From positions 4,131,360 through 4,195,359 of the forward strand of contig NC_091188.1 of assembly GCF_040958095.1 (NCBI RefSeq): a stretch of DNA of 64,000 bases, written 5' to 3'. Positions 1-13,639 of the stretch are shown one piece after another. Made by a program: the position numbers and the translations under genes. This stretch comes from Procambarus clarkii. Its lineage: Eukaryota; Arthropoda; Malacostraca; Decapoda; Cambaridae. The first letter of the stretch is position 1. Every line of letters begins with the position of its first letter. The notes below the pieces were generated by a model that saw only the letters and a program-made list of their open reading frames with translations, made no database searches and was not told the DNA's origin.

Positions 1-12
1 GCCTCATCCTTA

Positions 13-61
<49 letters not shown>

Positions 62-885
62 TTGAAGTCAATGCTGTAGCACTCCAAGAGTCCAGTTATA
101 ATAACTAAGTAAACTGCTATTGAGGTTTCTCCAAAAGTGGTCAATAAAGAGGAGAAACATTTCAGAGAAAGTTAAGAGTGAGAAATTAAGAGACATTATA
201 CAAGACAGTCATTATGTAAGTGATCATAGTACTGAATAACATAATAAAAACTCCATTTTGTAACCTAATTTGAAAGCCTCTTCAGATAAAGTAAAGCTGG
301 AACCAAGGCATAAAAATGTTATTAATGCTTGTAAAACTGTGAATTAAAAATTGGATCTAAACAGATTTCTTTTGCTCAATGTAAAAATGGATATTGCACC
401 AATCAAATTCTTAGCATCAGAATGAATTGTTCCGATTCTTTCCACCCATGAAAGGTAAATTTTGCATCAACAAAATAAATGAAACAAAGAATACTTAAAA
501 AGCTATTAACACATCAGGCATAAACCTTATAGCTCCAATACTTTTATAATCTATTATCTACAAAGAAGACAGATTTATAAGAATCTAAATGATAGTGATA
601 CAGCACACCAGAATGTGTGCATCACCATCTCATATTCTGCTTTCATGGCATGGGAAGAAATCAGCCCAGAAGAAAAAGGAAAATATTTAAGATGATTAAA
701 GATATTTATGATGACACACTAACTATTCACCATAGCTTCCACACTAAATATATATTGCAGCATCATGTAAAATAAATGCCGTTACATATTCCACTTAAGT
801 TAGTAAGAAAACAGCAGACATAAGACTCATGCTCACCAATTTATCACCAATATTACAAAATCAATCATCAAAATATATTATTAAC
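1..885 (-). other. PRPF8 intron sequence, with an AAT microsatellite at 15-60
   Basis: AT-rich, no coding potential on either strand. An (AAT)n run of about 15 units lies near the left edge. Nothing else recognised. Confidence 0.7.
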
Positions 886-1083
886 CTTAACTGGTTGACC
901 TGGAGGGCAATGCTCACGATACCACATCTTAACCAGAGGGACATCGATAGCTCTTCTCATTGTGCCAGAACGCATGTTGAATGGCCGTGGCCCCCACAAC
1001 AAGGCAATACCATTGGCAGTTGCATCATCATAAAGCTGCCATTCCTTCAGTAGTGCATCTACATCTTCTGGTAATTCAAAGTC
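886..1083 (-). CDS. PRPF8: PRPF8 coding exon 6 (last one in the window)
   Basis: Encodes [15 protein letters not shown] through [13 protein letters not shown], then the donor AAG|GTTAAT. The next conserved segment of the family is not present in 1-885, so that stretch is read as intron. Confidence 0.94.
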
Positions 1084-4000
1084 CTGAAATACCATTAATG
1101 AAGAACAGTTAATGCCTAAAATTAAATATTTAAGATAATAACAGAAGTACTACAGAATTATATTAACAGAGGTATTAATAACATAAGTATAATGATAATG
1201 TTATACACAGTATATTAACTTATCAGTTATACAGGCATACTGTGGAGATGCAAACAGAAGAACTTTTGAAAGCAATAATGATGCCTTAAACGAGAAAGAG
1301 GGATCAGCTTTCTTATATTACTGTAATATACAGTATTGAAGAGTGAGATTAGCTAGTTGTCAAGCAGGGCTAAAATGATAGCATAAAATTAGAGCTACTA
1401 ATAGTGTACTGACATCTGTATACAATGTGGATGTAATGACAAAGTTAAATACAGTAGTAAGTTTAGAATAAGTGGTCCAAATAGCAAGAATTTTTTTTTT
1501 TAAATCATGAAAGCTCTAACTCTCAAAAACAGTCTCTTGGGCCCAGTAAATGCTGCCATTGGCACGGCAGAATCAAATGTCACCCCATGTGGCAGTGCCA
1601 AAAAACATTGATCATATTTCTTTCAAACCCTCACACCTTACTACATATAAAGTACTTAAAGTTGTAAAAAATTGGTACAGACAAAGTACTTATTTTAGAA
1701 TACACCACCAAAAACTGGTCAGTTGCCAATAGCATGGATAAATGGTGAGAACATCCCTTGTTGCGTTGTGCAGTTGAAAGGTTAAAAGGGTTAATATATA
1801 TGCTTCAATATGCCCGGTTTTATTAGGCTAGTTTACTCTACTAAAATTAAAGTCACATATAACACATTCTACTGGCCCTAATTATTTCTTCTCATTAACA
1901 TCATCGTCCAGCTTAACTCACCTCATCATCATCTGGTAACAGAACCTCCCCTTTCACAGTGTTGCGGTGAGAGATGGGGTTAATCAGAGGATCAAAATAA
2001 AAGGCTGGGAGGTCAGGGTCCTCTGTTTTGATGTAAAGAACAACTGGAGTATGATACCAGCTGAGATGAACATACTGGGGCATGTTGTTAAACAGATACG
2101 GGAAAGCTATTCTGTACTCTGTTCGCACTTGGTGGCGCACAATGATCTTGTTTATATCATTAAATTCATTCCAGTCTTCATCAGCAGGGTTCATATCCTT
2201 AATTAATGGTTCAAACTTTGGTCCACCAGGTAAAGCCATATTCAATGCCTGCAAACATATATAAAAGTATTATTGTTATGCAAGAGAAACTTCATCTGTA
2301 TTACAGAAATTTTGAAGGACTTTATTATCAGCTTGTATAACACTTTCACTCACTGACAAGAGACAAGATAAACACTGTTTAAAAAAGGAAGAATTGTAGG
2401 TATATATGGAATATGGATGTAATTAAATTTAAACAAAATAAATAAATATGGGATAGTTATGAATAATCAGTTCAAATTCAACGAACAATATTAACAATTT
2501 AAAAATATATTTTTTTATATTTTTTTTTAGAATTAGTGGTTATAATAATGACTTAAAAAGAGTTAAATAAATTATACAGCCTAAAACCATGGAGAAAATG
2601 AGAAGGTGAATATCAGTGAATCTAAAAATGTTAATATGGGAGATTTACACAAAGATACAGATCAATAAAATTGTAAGACAAAACAAATGTGTGTATATGC
2701 ATTAAGTGTTTACAAACATACCAACTTCTTTATTAGAGGCAAAGTAACAAAGTTCTGGCAAGGCAAAGTGTATGAATAAAATGAAACAATAGTATCTGAG
2801 AGTTCAATGAAGTTCTTTTAGATAAATATGAATAAAGGTGTTTGGATAACTCAGGAAGTATTGGGATCACATACATCTGACTGCAACATAGGAAACTAAT
2901 GGGATATGAAAATAAAAGCTTGATAATGTATAAAAGAACATCCAACAAAGAGAAGCACAAAGCTGTTTCACTGCACGTTCAACACTAACCTTTGCTGTGA
3001 AGAAAGACTTCAAATCAAACAGATAAAAGTAATTGTTATCAGAAACATCTGTTAGCAATTGATTTGCAAGTCGATACAACGTAGCCATTTGAGGAAGAGT
3101 CAGACGCCACTTGCGATATGTAGGGCCATTAACGTGCTTTGTATCTATTAGAGGCTTGTGCTCATAAAACCAATCTGCAACCTATGGAATATTACAAAAT
3201 TAGTTTACATAAATCACACTGCTAGACTAAATTATGAGTACCTCAATCAAAGTTTGGAAAATATTGATCTCCAACATGAAGTATTTAATAATAAATATTA
3301 ATGGAAAAAATAACTTGTGCCTTTAGAAAACTATTTAATATCGTAATAAAGAATTAAGTATATATAACAGTATTAAGTAAAAAAAAAAAAAATACTATGA
3401 TCAACAAATATTCTTTAACACTTGGTTTAGGTTTACACTCTAGGCTCAAATTTCCAAAAGGAAGACTTAAACCAGGTGGGATAGGGCCTTCTGGTCCAAT
3501 CTGATCACAGGGCAAAGTCTCAAGAGAGGATGAACACTCCTACTCTACCTTCTGCCCTTTGGATAAGTAAAAAAAAAGTATGAAATGTGCTTGTTAAAGG
3601 ATAGAGCATGGACACTTATCTTGATCCACCCAACTCGTAGCCATAAGCCATTTTCCTGTTATCCAAGTAACCATTCAGCTAACAAGAAATATGAAGATGA
3701 CACTTTACATGAATATGGGCCCCACAATGAACATGACAGGCTCAGTAAAGATAAATAAAAAAACTCACTAAAGTAATTCAGGTACTGAATGCCTAGCTGC
3801 ATTACTGATTTTACTGCAACAATATTCATAAATCAAAGTGATTAATTTTACAAAATATGATTATTCAGCATAAAACAGCTCATCCCCAGCCACAGCTTTG
3901 GCATTCACCGGCTGATATTATAGCAGCCTTGTTCTAAAAATATAGTTGCTCTTCACAATATAAATTTTAATGCACAATGCATGCACTCTACACTTTCTCT

Positions 4001-5962
4001 CAAGGCATGAGATACAAACATTGTCTTTAATCACTATAAAGTTATTTCTTAAAAGTTAAAACTTCTTAACATATATCAATTGAAGTACAAAGTTATATAA
4101 CTATAATTATGAGACAGACACAGAATGAATAATCTTACATGGGAACAAATATTGCACATCAATAAAGAACAAAAGTCTCACCTCCACATCTTCCTCAGGG
4201 TCTAATTCCATTTGAATGGCTTCAAGTGGTTCTACATCCAACACATTATCTGCAAAATCCAGAGGCGGCTCCTCGTCATCAAATGGAGGAAATCTCATCC
4301 TCTTGAAGTGTCGTCGATCTCTCTTTTCTCGTCGCATCATCATCCACATGGTAGACCACTGGGAGATGTAGACTGGCTCAATCACCCATGGGATCTCGTT
4401 GACAAATGTGATTGCTCCGGTGATATGGTACAGAACCTACACACAAAACACATTTAATAGCTAATAGGAAAAAATTGATATTAATATATTTTATTTACAA
4501 AAAACTAAATAAATCCTAGATATACAGGTACACACCATAAAGTAATTAATCCGATCAACTTCACAGATTCCTTCAAAACACTTAAAGGTTGATTGCTTCA
4601 TGTAACATGATCTCCCAAAGCACAAATTTGTGCATACACTGAACAGCTCATGCAGACCTTAAATATGACAATTATTTATGACACAAATTGGAAACTCAAG
4701 ATATGTTTAATATTTTGCTATATGTATGAATATTAACAACTTAGTTTCCATGAGACATTCTCCCTTAATTCTCCAGGTTGTATGAAACTACTGCACACAA
4801 ATTGCACAAATAAATGGATCCTCATCCAGATATGGTTTTAGGGCAGCAGGTTCCTCCTTATTAGAATAAGGGTCTGACCCAGGTAAACAAAATTACACTG
4901 CATGTAATGTACTAGGAATGATTTATACCCTCTGAGCTACACACATTAAATGTCTGCAGTTTAGAGATGCATATTAACATATGATAATGTCAGTCTAACC
5001 TGGACATCCCTTATCTGTTCCCAAGGCATTGGCATGTTTTCAAGCAACTTCAGTACAGCATGGGGCATGAACTTTAGTGCTCCCAAATATACACGCTTGT
5101 CATGACGGTATTTACGGCTTGACATGTCACCATGGTCACGAATAATCTTGCGGATGTGTTCTGGAGGCATCTCTTCTTTCTGCACATCAACAAAGCCAAA
5201 CTTCCTTTTTTCTGCATACTTCTTATTGTGAAGCTGTTGCCATCTGATAAAGGAAAATGCAACATTATTTAATATATATATACAAAACTGTATTCAATGG
5301 GCTAAAATGATAGTATATGCTTTGTTTTATTTGCATTGCATATTTAATTTACAAGCAAAATGAGTTAAAATTCACGAACAAATCCACAAGGGCCGCGATG
5401 AGGGTTCGAACCTACGTCCAGGATGATCCCAGATGCGCCTTAGTCGACTGCGCTACTACATAGTTATGGCTATAGTTGTTATTAAGCTATTGCGATCCTT
5501 AGAGGGTAACATGGATCAATATATACTATACTTAAGCTCAAAATGCACTAGAAAATTTTAAAACAACACACTACTGAAAACCTATTTAATCTCTACTGAT
5601 TCACATGATTTATAGTTTATGTCACCGGTATACAGAAATCCTCTAAAACAAACCAATTGAGAACACATGAACCACCACTAAATGAGAAAAGGAAGCTAAT
5701 TATTTTTTTAATTTTCACCAGAATTCAAAATATGGTACCTGCGAGCTTTTTCCTGCATCTTCTCCAAGGAAACATTTTCAACTGGTGGAGGCCCAGCCTG
5801 AGGTCGTGGGATGGCCTGAGCCTGAGAATGGGCTTGGGCTTGAGCTTGAAAGTGTGCATGCATCTGAGCATGGGCCTGGGCCTGAGCAGCAGCAAGCTGA
5901 GCCTGCTGCTGGGCCATGTAAGCCCATGGGCTGCCCGGAATAAGGTACGGAGGCAGCGCCAT
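886..5962 (-). CDS. PRPF8: PRPF8 (pre-mRNA-processing-splicing factor 8), N-terminal 480 codons, partial gene
   Basis: PRPF8/Prp8 is the largest U5 snRNP protein. It scaffolds the catalytic RNA core of the spliceosome in the nucleus. Six coding exons are visible: 5739-5962, 5000-5243, 4182-4436, 2990-3181, 1922-2248 and 886-1083. They total 1,440 nt (480 codons), all junctions are GT/AG, and all phases agree. The translation contains near-invariant family stretches such as [63 protein letters not shown] and [13 protein letters not shown]. The family protein is about 2,300-2,400 residues, so most of the gene lies beyond the left edge. The start is the first ATG after a likely acceptor at about 5976, so a 5' UTR intron is probable. 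The first ~55 residues are a divergent Ala/Gln/His-rich extension. Identification is very secure. Confidence 0.96.
1922..2248 (-). CDS. PRPF8: PRPF8 coding exon 5
   Basis: Encodes [53 protein letters not shown] and an acidic DDDE end. The donor is GAG|GTGAG. Confidence 0.95.
2990..3181 (-). CDS. PRPF8: PRPF8 coding exon 4
   Basis: Encodes [20 protein letters not shown] followed by [20 protein letters not shown]. The phase is 0 at both ends, and the donor is GCAAAG|GTTAG. Confidence 0.95.
4182..4436 (-). CDS. PRPF8: PRPF8 coding exon 3
   Basis: Encodes [18 protein letters not shown], then [20 protein letters not shown] and [17 protein letters not shown]. It begins and ends in phase 0. Confidence 0.95.
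5000..5243 (-). CDS. PRPF8: PRPF8 coding exon 2
   Basis: Encodes [20 protein letters not shown] through [18 protein letters not shown]. The acceptor is ttatcag and the donor CAG|GTTAG. The split Arg codon with exon 1 is restored. Confidence 0.95.
5371..5464 (-). repeat. tRNA-derived SINE head in PRPF8 intron 1
   Basis: Read on the minus strand it has an A-box-like TAGCGCAGTCGAC and a B box GGTTCGAACCC in tRNA-like spacing. A close copy lies at 63579-63675, both preceded by 'ttcac..gaacaaatccacaagggccg'. No CCA end or clean cloverleaf was worked out, so it is called a SINE and not a tRNA gene. Confidence 0.75.
5739..5962 (-). CDS. PRPF8: PRPF8 coding exon 1
   Basis: The exon starts [10 protein letters not shown], runs through a low-complexity A/Q/H/M tract, and then reaches the conserved [11 protein letters not shown] region. 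The donor follows GCTCGCAG. The sequence preceding the ATG looks like a 3' splice site (tttacctttcag), so translation probably starts in the second transcribed exon. Confidence 0.9.
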
Positions 5963-5975
5963 TTCTTCTTTGCCT

Positions 5976-6630
5976 GAAAGGTAAATCTGAATATTAAAAT
6001 AGTGGAATCAAATAATTATAAATTACAAAAACTAAATTTACTAGGGGTACGAAGAAAAGAAAAAAGTACAAGAAAATTAAATATGTACTATAATGAATAT
6101 GACACCAAATAACAATAATAATTTATAATGATAATGTCCTAAATAAAGCAAACCCATTCAATGCTCTGTCTGGGCACTGTCAGTATCTGGACTTTAATCA
6201 CTGCTGAAAATCAAGTTATATTCCATTGCCCAGTGGAATCTTGCATTTTGCAAGGGCTGTATATTGGGTACAGAGCTTTTCATCATATTCAGATTACATT
6301 TTGTTCATTTACTGCTACTCCTTGTTACAACTGTCAGAAAATTTAATATCCATCACTACACTTTGTCTTTTGTCATTCCTTTGAACTTTATTTTCCCACA
6401 GAAAACTCTGGGTTCAGGCCAGAGTGTAGAGACCGAAAGTGGTAAGCAAGGCATCAACTCAAAAGCCCAACCATTTCCTGAACTATGGATGGAGGGAACA
6501 TGCCATTAGGCATTCCACAGATCCAGAACAAGCCGAGACTGGCCTGATACCAGCTTGCGAACTAGTGGTCACCTTTAATGACAGAGGATGAATTATTAAA
6601 ACTGATTCATTGTGTAGCGAGACAGGCAGT
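5976..6630. other. Gene-free stretch upstream of PRPF8
   Basis: Likely holds the PRPF8 5' UTR and promoter, but no clear core promoter could be placed. No conserved ORF. Confidence 0.4.
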
Positions 6631-6635
6631 CTGAA

Positions 6636-6705
6636 TATACATACAGTACATGTTAGGCTTATACATACAGTACATGTTAGGCTTATACATACAGTACATG
6701 TTGTT
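6636..6705 (+). repeat. 24-bp tandem repeat, three copies
   Basis: The unit is 'tatacatacagtacatgtta' plus 'ggct', repeated three times. The last copy is truncated and runs directly into the possible LTR start. Confidence 0.85.
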
Positions 6706-7502
6706 AGGATTGAGGCCCCCTGTCACGTGAATCCTCTGCATAGCAGTGGAACTGCCTTTTCCCTTCACCTTCAATGCCTCTGCACTGGAAGTATACATCT
6801 ACACCAGCCCAGATGAGTCATCAGTCCTGACACCTCTCCATACCCCCCCCCCCCCAGGGCCTGGCATGGCCTGGTCCGACTCACAGGCAAGCCGGGTGCC
6901 TCTGCTAACCGGTAGTGTGCCCCCACAAACAAGCAGTTAGCCGCCTTCAGCTGACAGTGGTGCAGCTCAACACAAAGGCACCGCCAGCCACAACGAGCAG
7001 TTTGCTAGTTGACCTGAGGTCCACCTCGCGTTTACACTGGATGAGTCATCACCGCAGGACTATATAAGGGCGCTGCCTCCCTGGAGAGCCAGTCTCTCCC
7101 TTAGTGCTCTAGGATCACCTTTGTCTCTCTCACCCGTCGTCCACCTTCAGCCAACATCGTGTGATTGATGCCATGGTGGTATGGTAGCTGTCTTCAGTAC
7201 ACCAGTATATCTTTATGCTTTTCTTCTTTGCTTATACTGTAGTTTATTTTTACATTTAAAAGCATACTAACTTGTTCACTTTTGCATTACATGATAGCCA
7301 AGTATTTTCAGGGGCATTTATGTTCATTAATATTTCAGTAAATTGTTTAATTATTTATTTGATGATTTTTATTTGTTTCCACCTGCAACTTACATACTGC
7401 AAGGCCAATAGCAGCATTTTTGTTTTATTATGTGCGGGAGAGCCATACCATCTTGGTTCAGTATAGCTGTGATACCACAACCCGTCACACCCCCCCATAA
7501 CA
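6702..7502 (+). mobile_element. Possible solo LTR with TATA promoter
   Basis: The segment begins TGTTA and ends TAACA, the usual inverted LTR ends. It has a strong TATA box (ctatataagggcg, about 7060-7072) followed ~25 nt later by an initiator-like ccagtctctccc. No 5-bp target duplication was seen and no gag-pol is nearby, so the call is tentative. It could instead be a stand-alone promoter for a non-coding RNA. Confidence 0.3.
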
Positions 7503-7512
7503 TTAATTACTA

Positions 7513-7700
7513 ACCCTCCCCAGAATGCAACCCCACAACAAAATGGCTAACTCTTGAGTACGTATTTACTGCTAGGTGAACAGCTGCATTAGGTGATAGG
7601 AAACATGCCCAACCATTTCTGCCCTGCTCAGGATTTGATCCTGGAATTCTCAATTGTGGGTCTAGAATGAACCCACCTGTTCTACTGGGATCCTTTTGCT
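7513..7700 (-). repeat. SINE-like repeat, family B
   Basis: Shares the core 'tatttactgctaggtgaaca' and 'gtgcccaaccatttctg'-type blocks with 10085-10282 and 13120-13335. The minus strand carries a degenerate B box (atcctgagcagg region). Confidence 0.6.
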
Positions 7701-7759
7701 GAAATTGACTGAAGCATGGAAAGTTCATAATGAAACCTGGCATCAGTGGCCGAGAGATG

Positions 7760-8800
7760 GATGGAGAAGTGACCAGGCTCAGGTATGCCTCCCAAGCAAA
7801 CCACGTGTGAAAGGTTTTACAGCTCCATCACTCCATCCACATCCACCATAAGCCAGAGACTTTTGTCGCACTAACAGAGACAAAACTTGAAGGAAATATT
7901 TTAAATGAGGTCATATTCCCGAGGAGTTAATTTGGAAATGTGACAAAACAATTAGGAAGAGTGGAGGTGATGCTGTACAGGGAAAGAATGCCTAAAGGTA
8001 AAAAGAGTAAACAATCAAGAATCCAGGAGATATGAACATAATGCCTCTGCAAATTTGGAATCAGGATGATAAACTAATGATCATAAATGCTTGCCTGCCT
8101 CCTCCCCCCCCTCCCAGAACCCCAAGGTAACTAGGGATTCTGTGAGAGATAATGAAAAATGTTAATTCTAATCATATGCAAATGTATTTGAGTCATTTTT
8201 GTTTTTCTCATTTAACTTGTATCAGGAACAAAGACAGAAATTGTTCCCTTTCAGTGTGTTTATATAAAGCATGACCCAGAATTATTTCAAGGGTACAAAA
8301 ATTGAGAAATGCTGCTTTAAACAAACCTAACCGAACATATCTTTTCCCAGGTTACAAAAATATAATTTGTTTAATATATACTGTACATGGTGTGTATGAT
8401 GTCGGTGACAATTGTGTTGCCTCTGGTGAACTATTAGGATACTGCCATGTGTGAGGGTAGCATTTTTACCCTTTTTAGATGCTTTCACATGGGAGTAACA
8501 TTTCATCCAGTTTTAGGCACCTGAACCAAGATTGATCATGACAGTAGTAGTTAATTTTTCTTAAGGTAATCACAACTTACTTTAGTAGCAAAATGGTTGA
8601 TCATTCTGTTTATTATAACACTATCAGTGGGTAATCCTAGCGAAAAATGCTTTTAATTGCTCTGTTATTGTGACAGAAAATATTTTGCATGAAAAGAAAT
8701 GGTAGCAGTTAGTCTGTACCAGTACTTCAATAAACTTAGCTAAACCTAATCTGGCAAAATGGGACCTTATAATAATAATCATTTCCATTGTATGTGGACA
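7760..8800. other. Gene-free stretch
   Basis: AT-rich sequence with no recognised gene or repeat. Confidence 0.5.
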
Positions 8801-8817
8801 GGAAGCCTGTGTGTGTG

Positions 8818-8998
8818 TGTACTCACCTAGTTGTACTCGCCTAGTTGTGTTTGCGGGGGTTGAGCTCTGGCTCTTTGGTCCCGCCTCTCAACCGTCAATC
8901 AACAGGTGTACAGATTGCTGAGCCTATTGGGCTCTGTCATATCTACACTTGAAACTGTGTATGGAGTCAGCCTCCACCACATCACCCCCTAATGCTCT
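8818..8998 (-). mobile_element. CR1-like LINE 3' end
   Basis: On the minus strand this is a LINE 3' terminus ending 'gcaaacacaactaggcgagt', with the CA-type array expected just past the end. A plus-orientation copy at 21158-21275 carries the preceding protein end FKCRYYRAQ. Related copies lie at 20152, 21276, 25233 and 27870. Confidence 0.7.
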
Positions 8999-9002
8999 GT
9001 CT

Positions 9003-10042
<1,040 letters not shown>

Positions 10043-10084
10043 CAGTTTATGCTTTAATTAGATGTTCCCTTAAAGTTGAACTAA

Positions 10085-10282
10085 TGACCTTCCCCAGGAT
10101 ACAAACCCACAGCAGTTGCCTAACTCCTGGGTTCTTATTTCCTGATAGATGAACCGAGGCACTAGGTGAAAGGAAACGTGCCCAACCATTTCTGTCTCGC
10201 TCGGGAATAGAACTTGGGTTACTCAACTGGAAGTCGAGAAGGAAGCCATCGGTACGCGGACCTTCAACCACACTTAACCAAA
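10085..10282 (-). repeat. SINE-like repeat, family B
   Basis: Same family as 7513-7700: 'gggttcttatttcctgatag', 'gaaacgtgcccaaccatttc' and a degenerate tRNA-like B box on the minus strand. Confidence 0.6.
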
Positions 10283-10839
10283 ACCCATCCTAACCTAATA
10301 ATACTTAGTCACGCTCAAGATAAAAAATACATATTGGTATTCAGGAAGGGTGGTCATGCTGCTTTTATACTATACAGGTACTGGTACACACATACTAAAG
10401 CATTAAAGAGCATTTTTTTTCGGGGTAAACACATTTGTTTGGCTATGCTATTGCGATGTTTTTATTGTATGAATATTTTCGTCAGTAAGAACACAAAATA
10501 AATTTATCAAATATAGCTCTAACTATAGAAATAAATCCGTATGGAAATAATGTGACAAATCCACTCGTTTACCTGGTGGTGGTTAATATACACTAGGGCA
10601 TCTCTGGTCCGCCTGTTGTTTACGCTGGTCGGCCCGAGCCTCCTGCTACAAACGTCTGGCTGCTCCACACCACAAGATTATCCACAACAATATTATCCCC
10701 AATTACAAATTTAATAGAATAATATGTCTATCATTCAGGAATTATTTTATTTATTTAAAATCTTTTTTTTTTATTCTAAATATTGTTCCAAGCCAGAGTT
10801 TTATAAATATATTAATCACTGATGCACTGATTAGTATGA

Positions 10840-11990
10840 TTAACTTGATACATGTAGATCTGGATAAAAATGAGTTCCCTGTTGGATTATTTGTTGACCT
10901 ACGTAAGGCTTTTGACACTGTCAACCACACCAAAACCTTTCAGATGTCAGATTCAGATGTTTATTCAGGTAAGGTATATACATACAAGTGATGTTACATT
11001 AATGGATTGATATATAGATAGAGCTAGTACATACAATGCCTAAAGCCACTATTACGCAATGCGTTTCGGGCAAGAAAAACATTAATATCAAGAACTTAAT
11101 ACTAATTGAGCATAAAGAATAAAAGATGTTGAGAACAAATACAAATAAAGATAAAAAAAAAAGGGGGAACATGACTGAAAAAGCAGCACAAATACAATAG
11201 GTTGACAAACAGTGTTGATTAAAAAAAAAGAAAAAAAAAAGAAAATAAAAAGAAAATAACAGACATGGGTTGACAATAGAGGAGTGAGGTAGATTACAGG
11301 GAAGGTTACCTTCTTCTTAAATTGCATCATTATGGAGGCAGAGGTCACTCCCTCCAATACCTTCAATCTTACCTTAGTGACAGGCTCCAGTATGTTTCTG
11401 TGTATAACTCCATTTCTCCCACCCTACCCATCAATATTGGTGTTCCACAGGGCAGCATACTTGGCCCTCTTCTCTTTCTCATCTACATTAATAACCTTCC
11501 AAATACCTCTCAACACATCAAATCAATTTTATTTGCGGATGACACAACCTTCATCTTCTCCAGTCCTGACCCTCTTGCTCTAAATGTCACCGTGAATACT
11601 GAACTAAATAAACTCCATCTTTGGCTAACTGCTAACAAACTCACCCTTAACATTGACAAAACTTTTTATATTTTGTTTGGGTCAGATCAAATTAATCTAA
11701 ATATAAACAATATCCAAATTAGTAACAAAGTAGATGGTAAATTACTTGGCGTTCACGTTGATAACAAGCTGAATTTCCATGGGGACATTCTAAATATAGC
11801 AAAAAAAGTTTCTAAAACTGTTGGCATTCTTACTAGGATCGATATTATGTACCTCGCCGTGCCCTGGTGACGCTCTATTACTCTCTTATCTATCCTTATC
11901 TCAATTATGGTATTACTGGTGTTGATGGAATTATTGGTATCGATTTCACTTTGCCTCAGATCTACAAGATTTTATTGAAGTTCTTGGTGT
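10840..11990 (+). pseudogene. Decayed non-LTR retrotransposon reverse transcriptase
   Basis: The RT fingers/palm motif LFVDLRKAFDTVNH lies at 10889-10930. After an insertion the frame resumes with HHYGGRGHSLQYLQSYLSDR, GVPQGSILGPLLFLIYINNL and FADDT (catalytic DD), then LLGVHVDNKL. A frameshift near 11850 leads into RRALVTLYYSLIYPYLNYG. This is the Jockey/CR1-type order. Endonuclease, N-terminus and C-terminus are missing and the copy cannot be active. Confidence 0.85.
10931..11310 (-). mobile_element. Repeat nested inside the RT
   Basis: This segment splits the RT between NHT and LLLKLHHYGG. Its inner part (gcctaaagccactattacgc, aatgcgtttcgggc) is the reverse complement of the element at 62135-62270. 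It carries A-rich runs. No clear target duplication was seen. Confidence 0.7.
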
Positions 11991-12234
11991 GCTATTGCTC
12001 TCAGACTGCTTATTGACAATCCAAGGTTATACTCAATTTCACCTTTAAAGGTAGATTATTTGGCTAACTCATCAGCTCTATCATGCATTCAGAGGCCAAC
12101 ATGAGAACAGAAAACAGGAGATGCGTTTTCACCTATGGGTATTAAACCAATGGATTCGCATTATCCGCTGAAGCCGTAAATGTCGAGACATTACTGTAGC
12201 TTAAAATCCAGCTGAAAAAAAAATCATCAGGAAA

Positions 12235-12420
12235 ATGGGGGAAGGGGAACCCTATGACCAGCTGCCGGATTCCTGTCCCCCATTGAGGCCACTACAAAAA
12301 TGGCTTTCAGGTAAATTCAAATAAATAATGATACATTTGACAAGCCGCCGGCATCCTGTCCCCGTCAAGGCCACTAGAGATATGGTGATTCCACTATAAA
12401 TAAAATAGTTCATTGCATAG
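12235..12420 (+). repeat. Dispersed repeat, two partial units
   Basis: Two related units ('agctgccggattcctgtccc' and 'aagccgccggcatcctgtcc', each followed by 'aggccacta'). A third relative lies at 54550-54625. Confidence 0.55.
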
Positions 12421-12464
12421 AGTGTAAGTTTTCTATGATCGAACAGATGTTAGAACAGAGTAAC

Positions 12465-13010
12465 AAGCGACGTGTTTACGTTACTCGGCCAGGGTCAGGG
12501 GTGAACATTATAGTCTCTGCTTCAACGGTCCGGTTGTACAACGCCTGGCGCACATATCGCTTTGGGCTCACGGGATTGTTGATAGATTTTTTGACGTGTT
12601 CTGGCGTGTTCTTCCAGCGGGGTGACGGTGTCCGGCGCCGGCTTGGTCGAGAGGTGCCGGGGGTTGGCGGATCTTGGTGTGCCCTCAGTTGTGGTGGGCG
12701 GCTGGCTTTTGCTTTGCCGGGGGACACTTGGATGACTTTTGCGTTTTAGCTGAGGGCCGAGTTTTGGGTTTTGCTATCTAGTGTTCTCTGTGTGGGGCGG
12801 GGCAGGTGCTTGTCACCCTAAGGGAATCCTTGGGCAGCCCAATCATCTGCCCGTTTGCGTTTCTGTGCCACGATTCATATTAGTTTCCAGTGATCGGTGT
12901 CACTCATATCGCGATTTGGCTTGATATTTCACCGTTCCGGGCTTCGCGATTAACCCGTTACGGGTAAGCCGGGTTGCATCCGATCCCACGATCGTCGTCA
13001 CCCCTAAATC
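12465..13010. other. GC-rich block without recognised gene
   Basis: Markedly GC-richer than its flanks. ORFs are open on both strands (104 codons plus, 83 minus) but show no known motif, and two-strand openness is expected from composition. Origin unknown. Confidence 0.4.
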
Positions 13011-13119
13011 AACAACAACATCATTATAGCCTCTCCTTCATGCAAGCTGCACCTACTATCAAGAAGATCATAGCCTTGTCGGGGACAGACAGCCTGTGTG
13101 TGTATATATGTTAGGCTTA

Positions 13120-13335
13120 CATCGAGTTCCCTCTAAGGTTGAAGTACAGACCTTTCCACACGATTCAACCCCACAGCAACAGTTAACCAACTCTTGGGTT
13201 CCTATTTAGTGCTAGGTGAAGAGCGGTATTAGGTGAAAGAAAACGTGCCCACCCATTACTGTCCATTCGGCATTCGAATCTGGGATTCCCGATTGTGAGT
13301 CAAGAACGAACCCAACCATGCTACAGAGACCCTAT
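13120..13335 (-). repeat. SINE-like repeat, family B
   Basis: Contains 'gggttcctatttagtgctag' and 'gaaaacgtgcccacccatta'. Third copy of the family at 7513 and 10085. Confidence 0.6.
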
Positions 13336-13639
13336 ATAATCGGTATATTTACATTATCCGGCCAGAATTAACTAACATTTTATAACGCATCTAAGCTAAA
13401 TATGAAACATGAAAATTACAGATGTAATGAATAGTTACTAAAGGAATTGGTAGAGCGTTTTTATAATGTAATTGCAGGAATATTTACTTAGGGAATAAGA
13501 GTAAAATGACTTAAAATGGAGTGGGGGAGACTGAGGGCGCCATGCAGGAGCTGCAGCAGTAGGGACGACACACACCCTCCCTACGACCACGCCTTCCACT
13601 ACCCTGGGGGTACCACTGACTCCACAGCGACCCACGGTA

